Positions 26,885-33,401 of a stretch of 33,401 nucleotides of DNA are shown here, piece by piece. Both the position numbers and the translations under genes were made by a program. Position 1 is the first letter of the stretch. Each line of letters starts with the position of its first letter. Origin of the DNA: Pseudomonadota bacterium. GTDB lineage: Bacteria; Desulfobacterota; QYQD01. The stretch is from NCBI GenBank assembly GCA_011046395.1, contig DSAQ01000107.1, positions 1-33,401 on the forward strand, written 5' to 3'. The notes beneath the pieces are model-generated. The model was not told where the DNA came from and ran no database searches. It saw nothing but the letters and a program-made list of their open reading frames with translations.

Positions 26885-28153
26885 CTACCTCCTCACCAAA
26901 GTTTGAATAGCCTTCATCGCTGCTCCGGTAGCAGTCTCAGCACAGGAAACGACATCTAAGGGTTCCTTGGCGCAACCACAGGCAGAAATTCCACGCTGTG
27001 GATCGGCCAGAACAAAACTGCTCTCGTTCAATGGGGCGTTAAGGGAGATATCTGTCCCGGCCATCATCGGCTGCATCCCCGCGGCCAGGACAGCCATATC
27101 CACCTTTTCACGGACTTTTGCCCCGGTTGCCGTATTCTCAGCAACCACCGTCACATCCTTCGTCGCGGGATCTTCCTCTATTTGCGCCACCTTACCTTTA
27201 ATTAATGAGATATTGGGATTGGCAGCGACCTTACGATAGAAATTCTCATATCGGCCGGGTGTTCGAATGTCTATATAGTATATAAAAATCTTCGCGTCAG
27301 GATACTGTTCAGCCACATAAGTTGCCTGTTTCAATGAGGCCAAACAGCAGATATATGAACAATATGGCAGATGGTTTTCATCTCTGGAGCCGGCGCACTG
27401 GACAAAAGCGATCTTTTGTATCTCCTTCCCATCAGAAGGCCGTAAAATCTTGCCCGCAGTCGGTCCATTGGGCGCGGCTAATCTCTCCATCATCATATTG
27501 GTGATGACGTTTTTATATTTTCCAAATCCGAGGTTATCCATCTTAGCAGCATCATAGGGGTTCCAACCGGTAGCCCAGACTATGCTGCCGACCTTCAGTT
27601 CCAGGTTCTTCGGTTCCATCTTCAGATCGATAGCATCGTATTTACAAACCGCAACGCACTTGGCACAACTTTCTTTCTGGCATACCTTACCGTCGATAAC
27701 ATATTGCATCGGAAAAGCCATGTCATGCGGCTTATATGCCGCCTTATTCGTATCCATGCCGAAGTTAAAGTCGTTTTCGCGTGTAACCGGGCACACCTCG
27801 GCGCAGGCATTACAGGCCACACATTTCTCATTTACGTATCGGGGGGTTATTTTCACAGACACATCGTAGTTGCCGGGACTCCCTGAAACCTTCTCCACCT
27901 CGGCCAGGGTATAAAACTTAACACGGGGGTTCGTCTTGATTCTTTTGAAGTTAATCTCCAAGCCACAGGTTGGAGGACATAGCTTTGGAAAATATTTATT
28001 TAGCTGAGCTACCCGGCCGCCAAGGTATGGATTCTTCTCAACTAATATAACATCATATCCCACCTCTGCCGCCTCCAGGGCAGCCGTTAATCCGCTAATC
28101 CCCCCACCAACTACTAATATGGTTCCGCTCACAGGACCTGTTCCAGATGTCAT
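26885..28153 (-). CDS. qmoA: QmoA, HdrA-like FAD protein
   Basis: QmoA is the smaller HdrA-related subunit of the Qmo complex. The 422-residue protein starts with the FAD-binding TILVVGGGISGLTAALEAAE (11-30) and has CPPTCGLE, a ferredoxin-like cysteine group CVACNACAEVCPV with CQKESCAKCVAVC, and the IQKIAFVQCAGSRDENHLPYCS region shared with HdrA. GGAGG precedes the ATG. It lies about 125 nt after aprA with a strong intrinsic terminator between, and I see no clear separate promoter, so expression may depend on read-through from aprBA. Confidence 0.94.
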   Translation of the reverse strand: MTSGTGPVSGTILVVGGGISGLTAALEAAEVGYDVILVEKNPYLGGRVAQLNKYFPKLCPPTCGLEINFKRIKTNPRVKFYTLAEVEKVSGSPGNYDVSVKITPRYVNEKCVACNACAEVCPVTRENDFNFGMDTNKAAYKPHDMAFPMQYVIDGKVCQKESCAKCVAVCKYDAIDLKMEPKNLELKVGSIVWATGWNPYDAAKMDNLGFGKYKNVITNMMMERLAAPNGPTAGKILRPSDGKEIQKIAFVQCAGSRDENHLPYCSYICCLASLKQATYVAEQYPDAKIFIYYIDIRTPGRYENFYRKVAANPNISLIKGKVAQIEEDPATKDVTVVAENTATGAKVREKVDMAVLAAGMQPMMAGTDISLNAPLNESSFVLADPQRGISACGCAKEPLDVVSCAETATGAAMKAIQTLVRR

Positions 28154-28194
28154 GCTATTCCTCCATGGTCGATTTTTCTCGCTCTAAGGACACC

Positions 28195-28230
28195 AAAAAA
28201 CCTCCAGGCGCCTTTCACGACGCCTGGAGG
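28195..28230 (-). terminator. Intrinsic terminator between aprA and qmoA
   Basis: On the minus strand CCTCCAGGCG pairs perfectly with CGCCTGGAGG around a 10-nt loop and is followed by six T. It should end most aprBA transcripts and leave a smaller share to run into qmoABC. Confidence 0.9.
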
Positions 28231-28279
28231 CATTGGTCTATCATTTTGTTACGTGCTTAACACTCCCCTCTGACCTCGC

Positions 28280-30202
28280 TTATTCCGGAATGATCTGTTT
28301 CCACTCTTTCTTAAATACCGACCATTCTTTCTTCTCGGGGTCGTACTTGGAGTTGACAAAGCACTTCCAGCTTTCTTCGTCAACCTTCGGGAAGTCTGAC
28401 CGGTAAAAGAAGCCCGGATATCTGGTCTCTTCCCTGAAGAGCATGTGGCGGATATGGGACTCTACCGTACCCAGGCGGTGATATTGTTCCCAGGCCCTCA
28501 TGAGCTCATGGAGATCGCCAGCCGCTAATTTCTCAGAGTCCTCACGCAGCCACTCCAGAAGCTGCATACATCTCTTCAGCAGGGGCCCGCTGGTCATGTA
28601 GTTGGCATTGGCGCCCGCGCCATATTCGTCCGAAGCCTTGATCAGCCGGAGCATAAAGCCCTTTGGTTTAATATAGTTCGGGTTGACATCCGCAGCGGTG
28701 CTGGCATTCTTGAACTGTTCATAGGTCTTTACCGGCTTATAGATCTCAGCAGCCAGTTCCTTGGCGCTCTTTTTCAGGGCTGGAGCAAAGCCGGCATTGT
28801 CTCGGACATATCGAGCCATTGCTTTGGCAGCCATTCGACCCTCGGCATGGGCACCGGAGGAGAACTTATGGCCGGAGGCGCCGACGCCGTCACCGGCCGT
28901 AAAGAGGCCATTAACCGTGGTCATCCGGTTATAACCCCACTTCCACTCTGCCGGCACCCAGGCCTCATTCGGGCCGCTTACCCAGATGCCGCAGCAACCA
29001 GAGTGCGAACCAAGGAGGTAGGGCTCGGTGGGCATGATCTCAGAACCAACCTTTTCCGGCTCAGTATTCGTACCGGCCCAGAGTCCAGCCTGGCCCACGC
29101 TCATATCCAGGAAGTCTTCCCAGGCCTCGGCCTCGAGATGCTTCATCTCTTTTGGAGTCATGTTTTTACCCAGCTCCGCCAGGGCCGTAGCCGTATCGAT
29201 AATAATCGGGCCGCGACCATCTAACATTTCCTTCAGCATGAGATGGTTTCTCAAACAGGTGGCCGGGACCTTGGCCAGTCCGTAGGGCGGGTACTCTTCC
29301 AGCATGGCTTTATTCTTTACCATGTAGTTTTCACCCAGGGCGTTCATAGCCTTGGCCTTGAAGAGAAGGAACCAGGCGCCCACCGGACCATAGCCGTCTT
29401 TGAAGCGGGCCGGCACGAAACGGTTTTCCATCATGGTCAGCTCAGCGCCGACCTCGGCACACATGGTGTAGGTGGAACCGGCATTCCATACCGGGTACCA
29501 GGCCCGGCCCATACCCTCACCGGTGGAGCGCGGCCGGAAGACGTTCACTGCACCGCCAGAGGCGACCAGCATGGTCTTGCACTTAAAGACGTGGACCTTG
29601 TTTTCCCTGGTGCTAAAGCCTACTGCGCCGGCGATGGTGTTGGGCTTATTGGCATCCAGAAGCAGCTTTACGATGAAGATCCTCTCCATGATGTTCTGTT
29701 CACCTAAGGCCATCTTGGCGGCCTCAGCCACGATGCACTTATAGGACTCGCCATTGATCATGATCTGCCATCTACCGGAGCGGACCGGCTTGCCGCCCTC
29801 TTTCAGGGTCTTGCCCTCGTCGCCTTTCTGTTTCCAGATCGGGAGGCCCCATTCCTCAAAAAGCTCCACAGAGTCATCCACGTGGCGGCCCAGGTCATAG
29901 ATAAGGTCCTCACGGACGATACCCATCAGGTCGTTTCTAACCATCCTTACGTAATCATCCGGCTTGTTTTCACCCAGGTAGGTGTTGATGGCCGAAAGAC
30001 CCTGGGCTACCGCGCCGCTTCTCTCTAAAGCAGCCTTGTCGACAAGAATGGTCTTGGCATTCGGGGCCCACTTTTTAATTTCAAACGCCGCACCGCAGGC
30101 AGCCATCCCGCCGCCCACGATAAGAATATCACACTCATGTTCCGCAATTTCCGGATTTACTACTGCGGGGAGTTCACCTAAAGGTTTGTTTGGTAATGCC
30201 AT
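28280..30202 (-). CDS. aprA: Adenylylsulfate (APS) reductase alpha subunit AprA
   Basis: AprA is the FAD subunit of dissimilatory APS reductase, which reduces APS to sulfite and AMP, or runs in reverse in sulfur oxidisers. The 640-residue protein has the flavin fold start DILIVGGGMAACGAAFE (25-41), RSGAVAQGLSAINTYLG (61-77), the NRFVPARFKDGYGPVGAWF stretch with the conserved arginine (about 266), and LGSHSGCCGIW with a conserved histidine (about 400). Length is normal. AAGGAGG precedes the ATG, and it follows aprB by 48 nt. The presence of qmo beside it fits the reductive type found in sulfate reducers and disproportionators. Confidence 0.97.
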   Translation of the reverse strand: MALPNKPLGELPAVVNPEIAEHECDILIVGGGMAACGAAFEIKKWAPNAKTILVDKAALERSGAVAQGLSAINTYLGENKPDDYVRMVRNDLMGIVREDLIYDLGRHVDDSVELFEEWGLPIWKQKGDEGKTLKEGGKPVRSGRWQIMINGESYKCIVAEAAKMALGEQNIMERIFIVKLLLDANKPNTIAGAVGFSTRENKVHVFKCKTMLVASGGAVNVFRPRSTGEGMGRAWYPVWNAGSTYTMCAEVGAELTMMENRFVPARFKDGYGPVGAWFLLFKAKAMNALGENYMVKNKAMLEEYPPYGLAKVPATCLRNHLMLKEMLDGRGPIIIDTATALAELGKNMTPKEMKHLEAEAWEDFLDMSVGQAGLWAGTNTEPEKVGSEIMPTEPYLLGSHSGCCGIWVSGPNEAWVPAEWKWGYNRMTTVNGLFTAGDGVGASGHKFSSGAHAEGRMAAKAMARYVRDNAGFAPALKKSAKELAAEIYKPVKTYEQFKNASTAADVNPNYIKPKGFMLRLIKASDEYGAGANANYMTSGPLLKRCMQLLEWLREDSEKLAAGDLHELMRAWEQYHRLGTVESHIRHMLFREETRYPGFFYRSDFPKVDEESWKCFVNSKYDPEKKEWSVFKKEWKQIIPE

Positions 30203-30250
30203 AGCTAATATCCTCCTTACAAAAGTTTAAAGTTCTAGGTGTATAAATTA

Positions 30251-30679
30251 TTACGGGGTCGGCAGCGTCTTACCAATTTCAGTAAAGAGCAGCTCATTGT
30301 CCAGATCGGCTGCCGCTGGCTCGGGCTTGCCCTCAAAGGGTTTAATGGAACCTTCAGGTGTCGTCCGAATGGGGAATTTGAAGCGTTTCAGATTCCCATT
30401 TCTGAATTTAATGGTCCACATAATGGAATCGGAAGCTCTCATGGGAACCACAGAACCGCCCAGAGGGACGATGTCTGAATATGACCGGACCTCAATGGCG
30501 CCCTGTGGGCAAATCTTTACACAGGAAAAACATTCCCAGCAGGCATCCGGCTCCTGGTTGTATGCCTTCATCTCATCGGTATTCAATACCATCAGGTCAT
30601 TCGGGCATACATACATACATGCGGTCTTCTCACCGCCCTTGCAACCATCGCATTTCTCTGGAATTACAAAACTTGGCAT
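30251..30679 (-). CDS. aprB: APS reductase beta subunit AprB
   Basis: AprB is the iron-sulfur subunit that feeds electrons to the flavin of AprA. The 142-residue protein has two [4Fe-4S] motifs: CDGCKGGEKTACMYVCP (C10, C13, C21, C25), with the long spacing typical of AprB, and CWECFSCVKICP (C47, C50, C53, C57). The remaining tail would wrap around AprA, as known for the family. GGAGGA precedes the ATG. It is the first gene after a promoter about 250 nt upstream. Confidence 0.97.
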   Translation of the reverse strand: MPSFVIPEKCDGCKGGEKTACMYVCPNDLMVLNTDEMKAYNQEPDACWECFSCVKICPQGAIEVRSYSDIVPLGGSVVPMRASDSIMWTIKFRNGNLKRFKFPIRTTPEGSIKPFEGKPEPAAADLDNELLFTEIGKTLPTP

Positions 30680-30925
30680 AATTTTTCCTCCTGCACTTTA
30701 TCTATGTTGTACTACCGACAGGTTTGTTATCGTTTCTACAAACCTCACCTCTTAAGCATTCTTATTTTTCTCTGATCATCCCCCCTCTCGATATAGATTA
30801 TCGCTCTAAAGACTCGCCCCGTCCGTGGGCATAACCTCCGCACACAGCACCAGACGGGCACCTAAGAAAGCTCACAGCCGAGCACTTTCTCTCAATTCTT
30901 CCGAACAAGACCTAGTGAATGATGT
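30680..30925 (-). promoter_or_regulatory. Long structured 5' leader of aprBA
   Basis: About 245 nt separate the predicted start of transcription from the aprB ATG. On the minus strand it can form at least three hairpins: GAAAG...CTTTC with inner GCTC/GAGC (30866-30889), GCCCGTC with GACGGGGC (30816-30859), and AGGTTTGT/ACAAACCT with a 10-nt loop (30720-30745). The first contains CGGCTGTGAG, which also occurs in the sat leader. I recognise no known riboswitch. Confidence 0.5.
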
Positions 30926-30930
30926 TTCAT

Positions 30931-30959
30931 TTTATATATGGCATCCGCCCATATGTCAA
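30931..30959 (-). promoter_or_regulatory. aprBA promoter
   Basis: The minus strand has TTGACA (30954-30959), a 17-bp spacer and TATAAA (30931-30936). It closely matches sigma70-type promoters. Confidence 0.8.
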
Positions 30960-30968
30960 GAGAAAAAA

Positions 30969-30982
30969 TGAATAATTGCTCA
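30969..30982 (-). promoter_or_regulatory. Candidate operator upstream of the aprBA promoter
   Basis: TGAGCAATTATTCA on the minus strand is an imperfect TGA-N8-TCA dyad nine bp upstream of the -35 box. A related site is at the same place before sat. The position suits an activator. It differs from the usual FNR/CRP/HcpR spacing, so no regulator is named. From here to 31198 nothing else is recognised. Confidence 0.5.
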
Positions 30983-31198
30983 TTTTTAAGGAGTAGTCTT
31001 CCAAACGAAAAGTGTTGGAATATCAAAGGGTAACATGATGTATCCATTGTCTATATCTTGTATCTAGAAACACATATGGCACAACATGTAGACGAATCTA
31101 TGGAGGCGTTCTGCTACCAGCCATCGGCTTTACAGGAAAAGCAGAAAGGACATGAGACACTGCAACGAACTTTATTGTTAAGGACGGAGAAGGCAAAT

Positions 31199-31233
31199 AA
31201 GGAAGCCGCCCACCAGAGGCGGGCGGCTTCCTT
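31199..31233. terminator. Intrinsic terminator after the sat operon
   Basis: AAGGAAGCCGCCC pairs with GGGCGGCTTCCTT around a short loop, 20 nt past the end of the small gene downstream of sat. The T run on the minus strand is poor (TTATTT) and the plus-strand side has TTTGTTT, but the stem is 13 bp and GC-rich. Confidence 0.8.
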
Positions 31234-31253
31234 TGTTTGGATATACGTCGGAT

Positions 31254-31610
31254 TTAAACCTCTATGTCCGGAGGAGGAAGATACTCTGATTCCTTCGCGG
31301 CAGCCTCTTTTATCTCCGTCAGTCGTTTTAAGACGCCGTCTACCGCCTCATCGCCCAGGGACTTCGTAATGGCCACTTCATCAAAAAGTACCCGGTTAAA
31401 AGCAATGGGTACGTCAGTAATGAATCCTCTCGAATCTATCCGGGCAGTCCCGAACGCGTCCATGACCTTTTTCGCCTCTTCATCGCTGACTTCTACAACA
31501 AAGGCATTCAACGCCCCTCCAAACATCTTCTCTACCTTGTTTTCCAGCCCGCTCCCTTCTATCTTCTTTAGCCGGCTCTCATCTAAAAGCACTGCTATTG
31601 ACTTGCCCAT
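31254..31610 (-). CDS. Small conserved-looking protein in operon with sat
   Basis: I do not recognise this 118-residue protein with confidence. It has no signal peptide, membrane segment or cysteine. It looks like a small soluble alpha/beta domain: MGKSIAVLLDE suggests a first strand, then KIEGSGLENKVEKMFGGAL, the FVVEVSDEEAKKVMDAF segment, and TARIDSRGFITDVPIAFNR. The tail is acidic and ends in EYLPPPDIEV. A strong AGGAGGTGA lies before the ATG, 15 nt after the sat stop, and a terminator follows, so it is a real gene expressed with sat. A role in Sat function or APS handling is inferred from position only. Confidence 0.85.
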   Translation of the reverse strand: MGKSIAVLLDESRLKKIEGSGLENKVEKMFGGALNAFVVEVSDEEAKKVMDAFGTARIDSRGFITDVPIAFNRVLFDEVAITKSLGDEAVDGVLKRLTEIKEAAAKESEYLPPPDIEV

Positions 31611-31625
31611 AATCTCACCTCCTGT

Positions 31626-32987
31626 TTAGATTTCCATATGAGGTACATCAACCTCTAATTCCCTTTCTCTTTCTATCAAATACTTCGGATTGACAAATGG
31701 ATAGCCATAATGCTTCCACCACTTCGCAACAATCTTGTAGACCTCAGGCCTGAATATGACCCCCGGCGGGAAGACACCCTCGGCCACCATGCCCCGGATA
31801 AAGCTTCCGCTGAATTTCTGCCTCTCTTTGTGGTTGCAGTTTGCGCTATAGGCAATCTCCAGACACTTCGGACAATACCAGAACTCAGCCATATTCTGAG
31901 GCCTGATCTTCAGGCCATAGGGCACTTCATTCACCGGAGCCGGGAAGCCAAAACTGGGTATTCCCTTGTCCCAAAGGATCTGTGTGGCGTACATATCGTA
32001 ATATTCACCTACCGCCGCATGATCTCTTCCAAACATATGGTGCGTGCAACCCATATTCTGCCTGATTACCCCGTGCAGCATGGACTCAAGGGGATTCCCA
32101 TACCTCATATCCCATAAACAGATGGTCACCAGGTGTCTGTTCGGGTTGATATAATTGCCGGTATTGACCGCCTCATGACCTTCCACTATGGCCTCATCCG
32201 GATAATCCCCCTTTCTCTTGACACCGATTATGGCATTTACCTGGATGCCGTGACAGGGCTCTGAATCCCCGGTATAAGCGGCATTCTTCATGAGATGCTC
32301 ATGGCCCAGGTGCGGGACATTCCTGGTCTGATGGTTTATTACCGTCCTCCATCCCCTCCTGTCATATTCCTCTCTGCACTTTTTCGGAGGGAACCAGAAC
32401 CGGTCAAAAGGCGGTACCATCATGGGCTCGTTTATTATCTTATACTTCCCGGCCAACACCACCGGATTCAGACTCTTATAAATAACCCAACCGGGGTGCT
32501 TCTTATCGAATGGCTCTTTCACCACCTCGGGGTTGTCTTGGGGAGTCCCAAAGGTCTTGTGTGCGAGTTCCTCTCTATCCTCAATCCTATACACCTCTTC
32601 CACATCAAGGATGGCAAAGGGCTCTCCCTTAAGCCTCAAAAGCACTCTATCCCCTGAGGTCACACCTAACTGCTTGTAATCTTCTTCGGAGATATCAAAA
32701 ACCAGCGGATAAGGGAAGATCCAATCGTTAAGCAGTCTCCTCTCCTTCAATATTCTCTCAACCTCTGCCTGTTTCATCGACCCTTCAACCGGAGAAAAGA
32801 AACCATAACAGGTGGACATTATCTCCCGGTAAACGTTCCTTACCGGCACACCCTTCTCATCCACGGTCGGTTTAATGTCATAAACAGGGCAACCTTTGGC
32901 CAGCTTTTTCCCTGCCGCAGGGTCCTTCACCACCCTGTCTATAAGTCTGCCACCATGTGGCTCAGGCCTATCTATCCTAATTGACAT
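31626..32987 (-). CDS. sat: Sulfate adenylyltransferase (ATP sulfurylase)
   Basis: Sat makes APS and pyrophosphate from sulfate and ATP, the activation step before APS reductase. The 453-residue protein has the PUA-like N-terminal region, the nucleotide motif HQTRNVPHLGHE (219-230) and GRDHAAVG (320-327). Cysteines C372, C375 and C384 with H386 (YCPKCLEIAYSANCNHKE) could bind zinc. There is no APS kinase domain, as expected for dissimilatory enzymes. AAAGGAGGT precedes the ATG. It heads a two-gene operon with its own promoter and long leader. Confidence 0.97.
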   Translation of the reverse strand: MSIRIDRPEPHGGRLIDRVVKDPAAGKKLAKGCPVYDIKPTVDEKGVPVRNVYREIMSTCYGFFSPVEGSMKQAEVERILKERRLLNDWIFPYPLVFDISEEDYKQLGVTSGDRVLLRLKGEPFAILDVEEVYRIEDREELAHKTFGTPQDNPEVVKEPFDKKHPGWVIYKSLNPVVLAGKYKIINEPMMVPPFDRFWFPPKKCREEYDRRGWRTVINHQTRNVPHLGHEHLMKNAAYTGDSEPCHGIQVNAIIGVKRKGDYPDEAIVEGHEAVNTGNYINPNRHLVTICLWDMRYGNPLESMLHGVIRQNMGCTHHMFGRDHAAVGEYYDMYATQILWDKGIPSFGFPAPVNEVPYGLKIRPQNMAEFWYCPKCLEIAYSANCNHKERQKFSGSFIRGMVAEGVFPPGVIFRPEVYKIVAKWWKHYGYPFVNPKYLIERERELEVDVPHMEI

Positions 32988-33193
32988 TTACGTACCTCCT
33001 TTTTTCTAAAAATCTTGTCTGGCACCTCGCAAATCTTTTCGCCTTAACAATCTCAAATATGCCTTTTCTCTCCGTTAGACTCACAGCCGCCAGCGACCTC
33101 AGATGTCTAACTTAAAATTGTGTCCGCCCATTTCCTCCTTTCTATGTTTTATCAAGCCGTAATTAAAATACCGGAAAGAACAAAATTAGCTCG
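32988..33193 (-). promoter_or_regulatory. Long 5' leader of sat with hairpin and possible leader peptide
   Basis: About 205 nt lie between the predicted transcription start and the sat ATG. GTTAGAC pairs with GTCTAAC (33074-33111) and encloses CGGCTGTGAG at its 3' side, the same 10-mer as in the apr leader. A tiny frame of ten codons (33099-33131, MGGHNFKLDI) follows GGAGGAA, with only 2 nt between GGAGG and its ATG, and ends inside the hairpin. Confidence 0.45.
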
Positions 33194-33199
33194 TTTCTC

Positions 33200-33229
33200 T
33201 ATATATCGTAAGATCAGGTTCTCTGTCAA
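33200..33229 (-). promoter_or_regulatory. sat promoter
   Basis: The minus strand has TTGACA (33224-33229) and TATATA (33200-33205) with an 18-bp spacer. ATATAT one base upstream would give a 17-bp spacer. Confidence 0.7.
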
Positions 33230-33237
33230 GGACTAAA

Positions 33238-33251
33238 TGAATGAACACTCA
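33238..33251 (-). promoter_or_regulatory. Candidate operator upstream of the sat promoter
   Basis: TGAGTGTTCATTCA on the minus strand is related to the apr site TGAGCAATTATTCA. Over 17 bases (with the following TTT) 13 agree. Its centre lies 39.5 bp upstream of the -10 hexamer edge, exactly as at aprB. Confidence 0.5.
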
Positions 33252-33308
33252 CTTTTTGTTAGAATATACACATGAGCAAATATTGATGACCTCGTAAAAA
33301 GCTAATTT

Positions 33309-33324
33309 ATACCGTTAACGGTAT
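33309..33324. promoter_or_regulatory. 16-bp perfect palindrome at the right edge
   Basis: ATACCGTTAACGGTAT is a perfect palindrome about 80 bp upstream of the sat -35 box. It could be an operator for sat or for a gene beyond the window. No gene is visible from 33252 to the end. Confidence 0.4.
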
Positions 33325-33401
33325 CCTATATGCAACGAACTTGACTATAACACCAAAAAGCAGCAAAGATATTTAAAGGGCGTAGCAGGTAACTGATACC
33401 G

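Noticed and set aside
30969-30982. FNR, CRP or HcpR site
   Set aside because: The dyad is TGA-N8-TCA, two bp longer than canonical TGA-N6-TCA sites, so I leave the regulator unnamed.
31058-31369. 103-codon plus-strand frame
   Set aside because: It runs through an intrinsic terminator and into the antisense of the sat-linked gene, and shows no protein motif.
31161-33342. Identical 12-mer TGCAACGAACTT at 31161-31172 and 33331-33342
   Set aside because: Many such 12-mer pairs are expected by chance in 33 kb, and the two copies sit in different contexts with no shared flanks.
1-33401. CRISPR arrays, tRNA or rRNA genes
   Set aside because: No regularly spaced repeats of CRISPR type, no tRNA-like cloverleaf and no rRNA sequence were recognised by eye.

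Overview
The window reads as chromosomal DNA of an anaerobic sulfur-metabolising bacterium of the Desulfobacterota (old Deltaproteobacteria). It carries the dissimilatory set sat, aprBA and qmoABC in the arrangement usual for that group, next to a Gram-negative-type division and cell wall (dcw) cluster whose MurE has the DNPR motif of meso-diaminopimelate ligases. No dsr genes are in view, so sulfate reduction cannot be told from sulfur disproportionation. Nearly all genes lie on the minus strand; the exceptions are a YkgJ-like gene and a transposase remnant.

Region 1 (1-4.3 kb) looks like a decaying accessory island. It holds the C-terminal remnant of a REP-associated tyrosine transposase, a PD-(D/E)XK-type nuclease gene broken by an in-frame TAA, and a large N6-adenine methyltransferase gene split by a frameshift at a run of nine T (coding strand). 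The run may be a phase-variation switch, or the whole system may be dying.

Region 2 (4.5-22.3 kb) is the dcw cluster in the order mraZ-rsmH-ftsL-ftsI-murE-murF-mraY-murD-murG-murC-murB-ftsQ-ftsA-ftsZ, followed by a radical SAM gene. It starts at a consensus promoter (TTGACA-N17-TATAGT) with four 10-bp MraZ-type repeats overlapping and following the -10. Two things stand out. ftsW, usually between murD and murG, is absent. The FtsI-like protein keeps its membrane anchor, pedestal and PASTA domain but has lost all three transpeptidase motifs (SxxK, SxN, KTG). The expected FtsW-FtsI septal synthase pair is therefore missing or inactive here, while precursor synthesis (MurC-F, MraY, MurG) and FtsZ/A/Q/L are intact. 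This is the most unusual feature of the window.

Region 3 (22.4-23.4 kb) has a divergent YkgJ-type cysteine-cluster protein and a bidirectional terminator.

Region 4 (23.4-33.4 kb) is the sulfate activation and APS reduction cluster, transcribed right to left: sat plus a small unknown gene, a terminator, then aprB-aprA, an intrinsic terminator, and qmoA-qmoB-qmoC. sat and aprB each have a sigma70-like promoter with a related TGA-N8-TCA dyad at the same distance from the -10. Both have leaders of about 200-245 nt that share the 10-mer CGGCTGTGAG at the 3' side of a hairpin, which suggests coordinated transcriptional and possibly RNA-level control. Sat makes APS, AprBA reduces it, and QmoABC is thought to link AprBA to the quinone pool. 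The 3' end of qmoC carries three tandem 17-bp units that rewrite its C-terminus.
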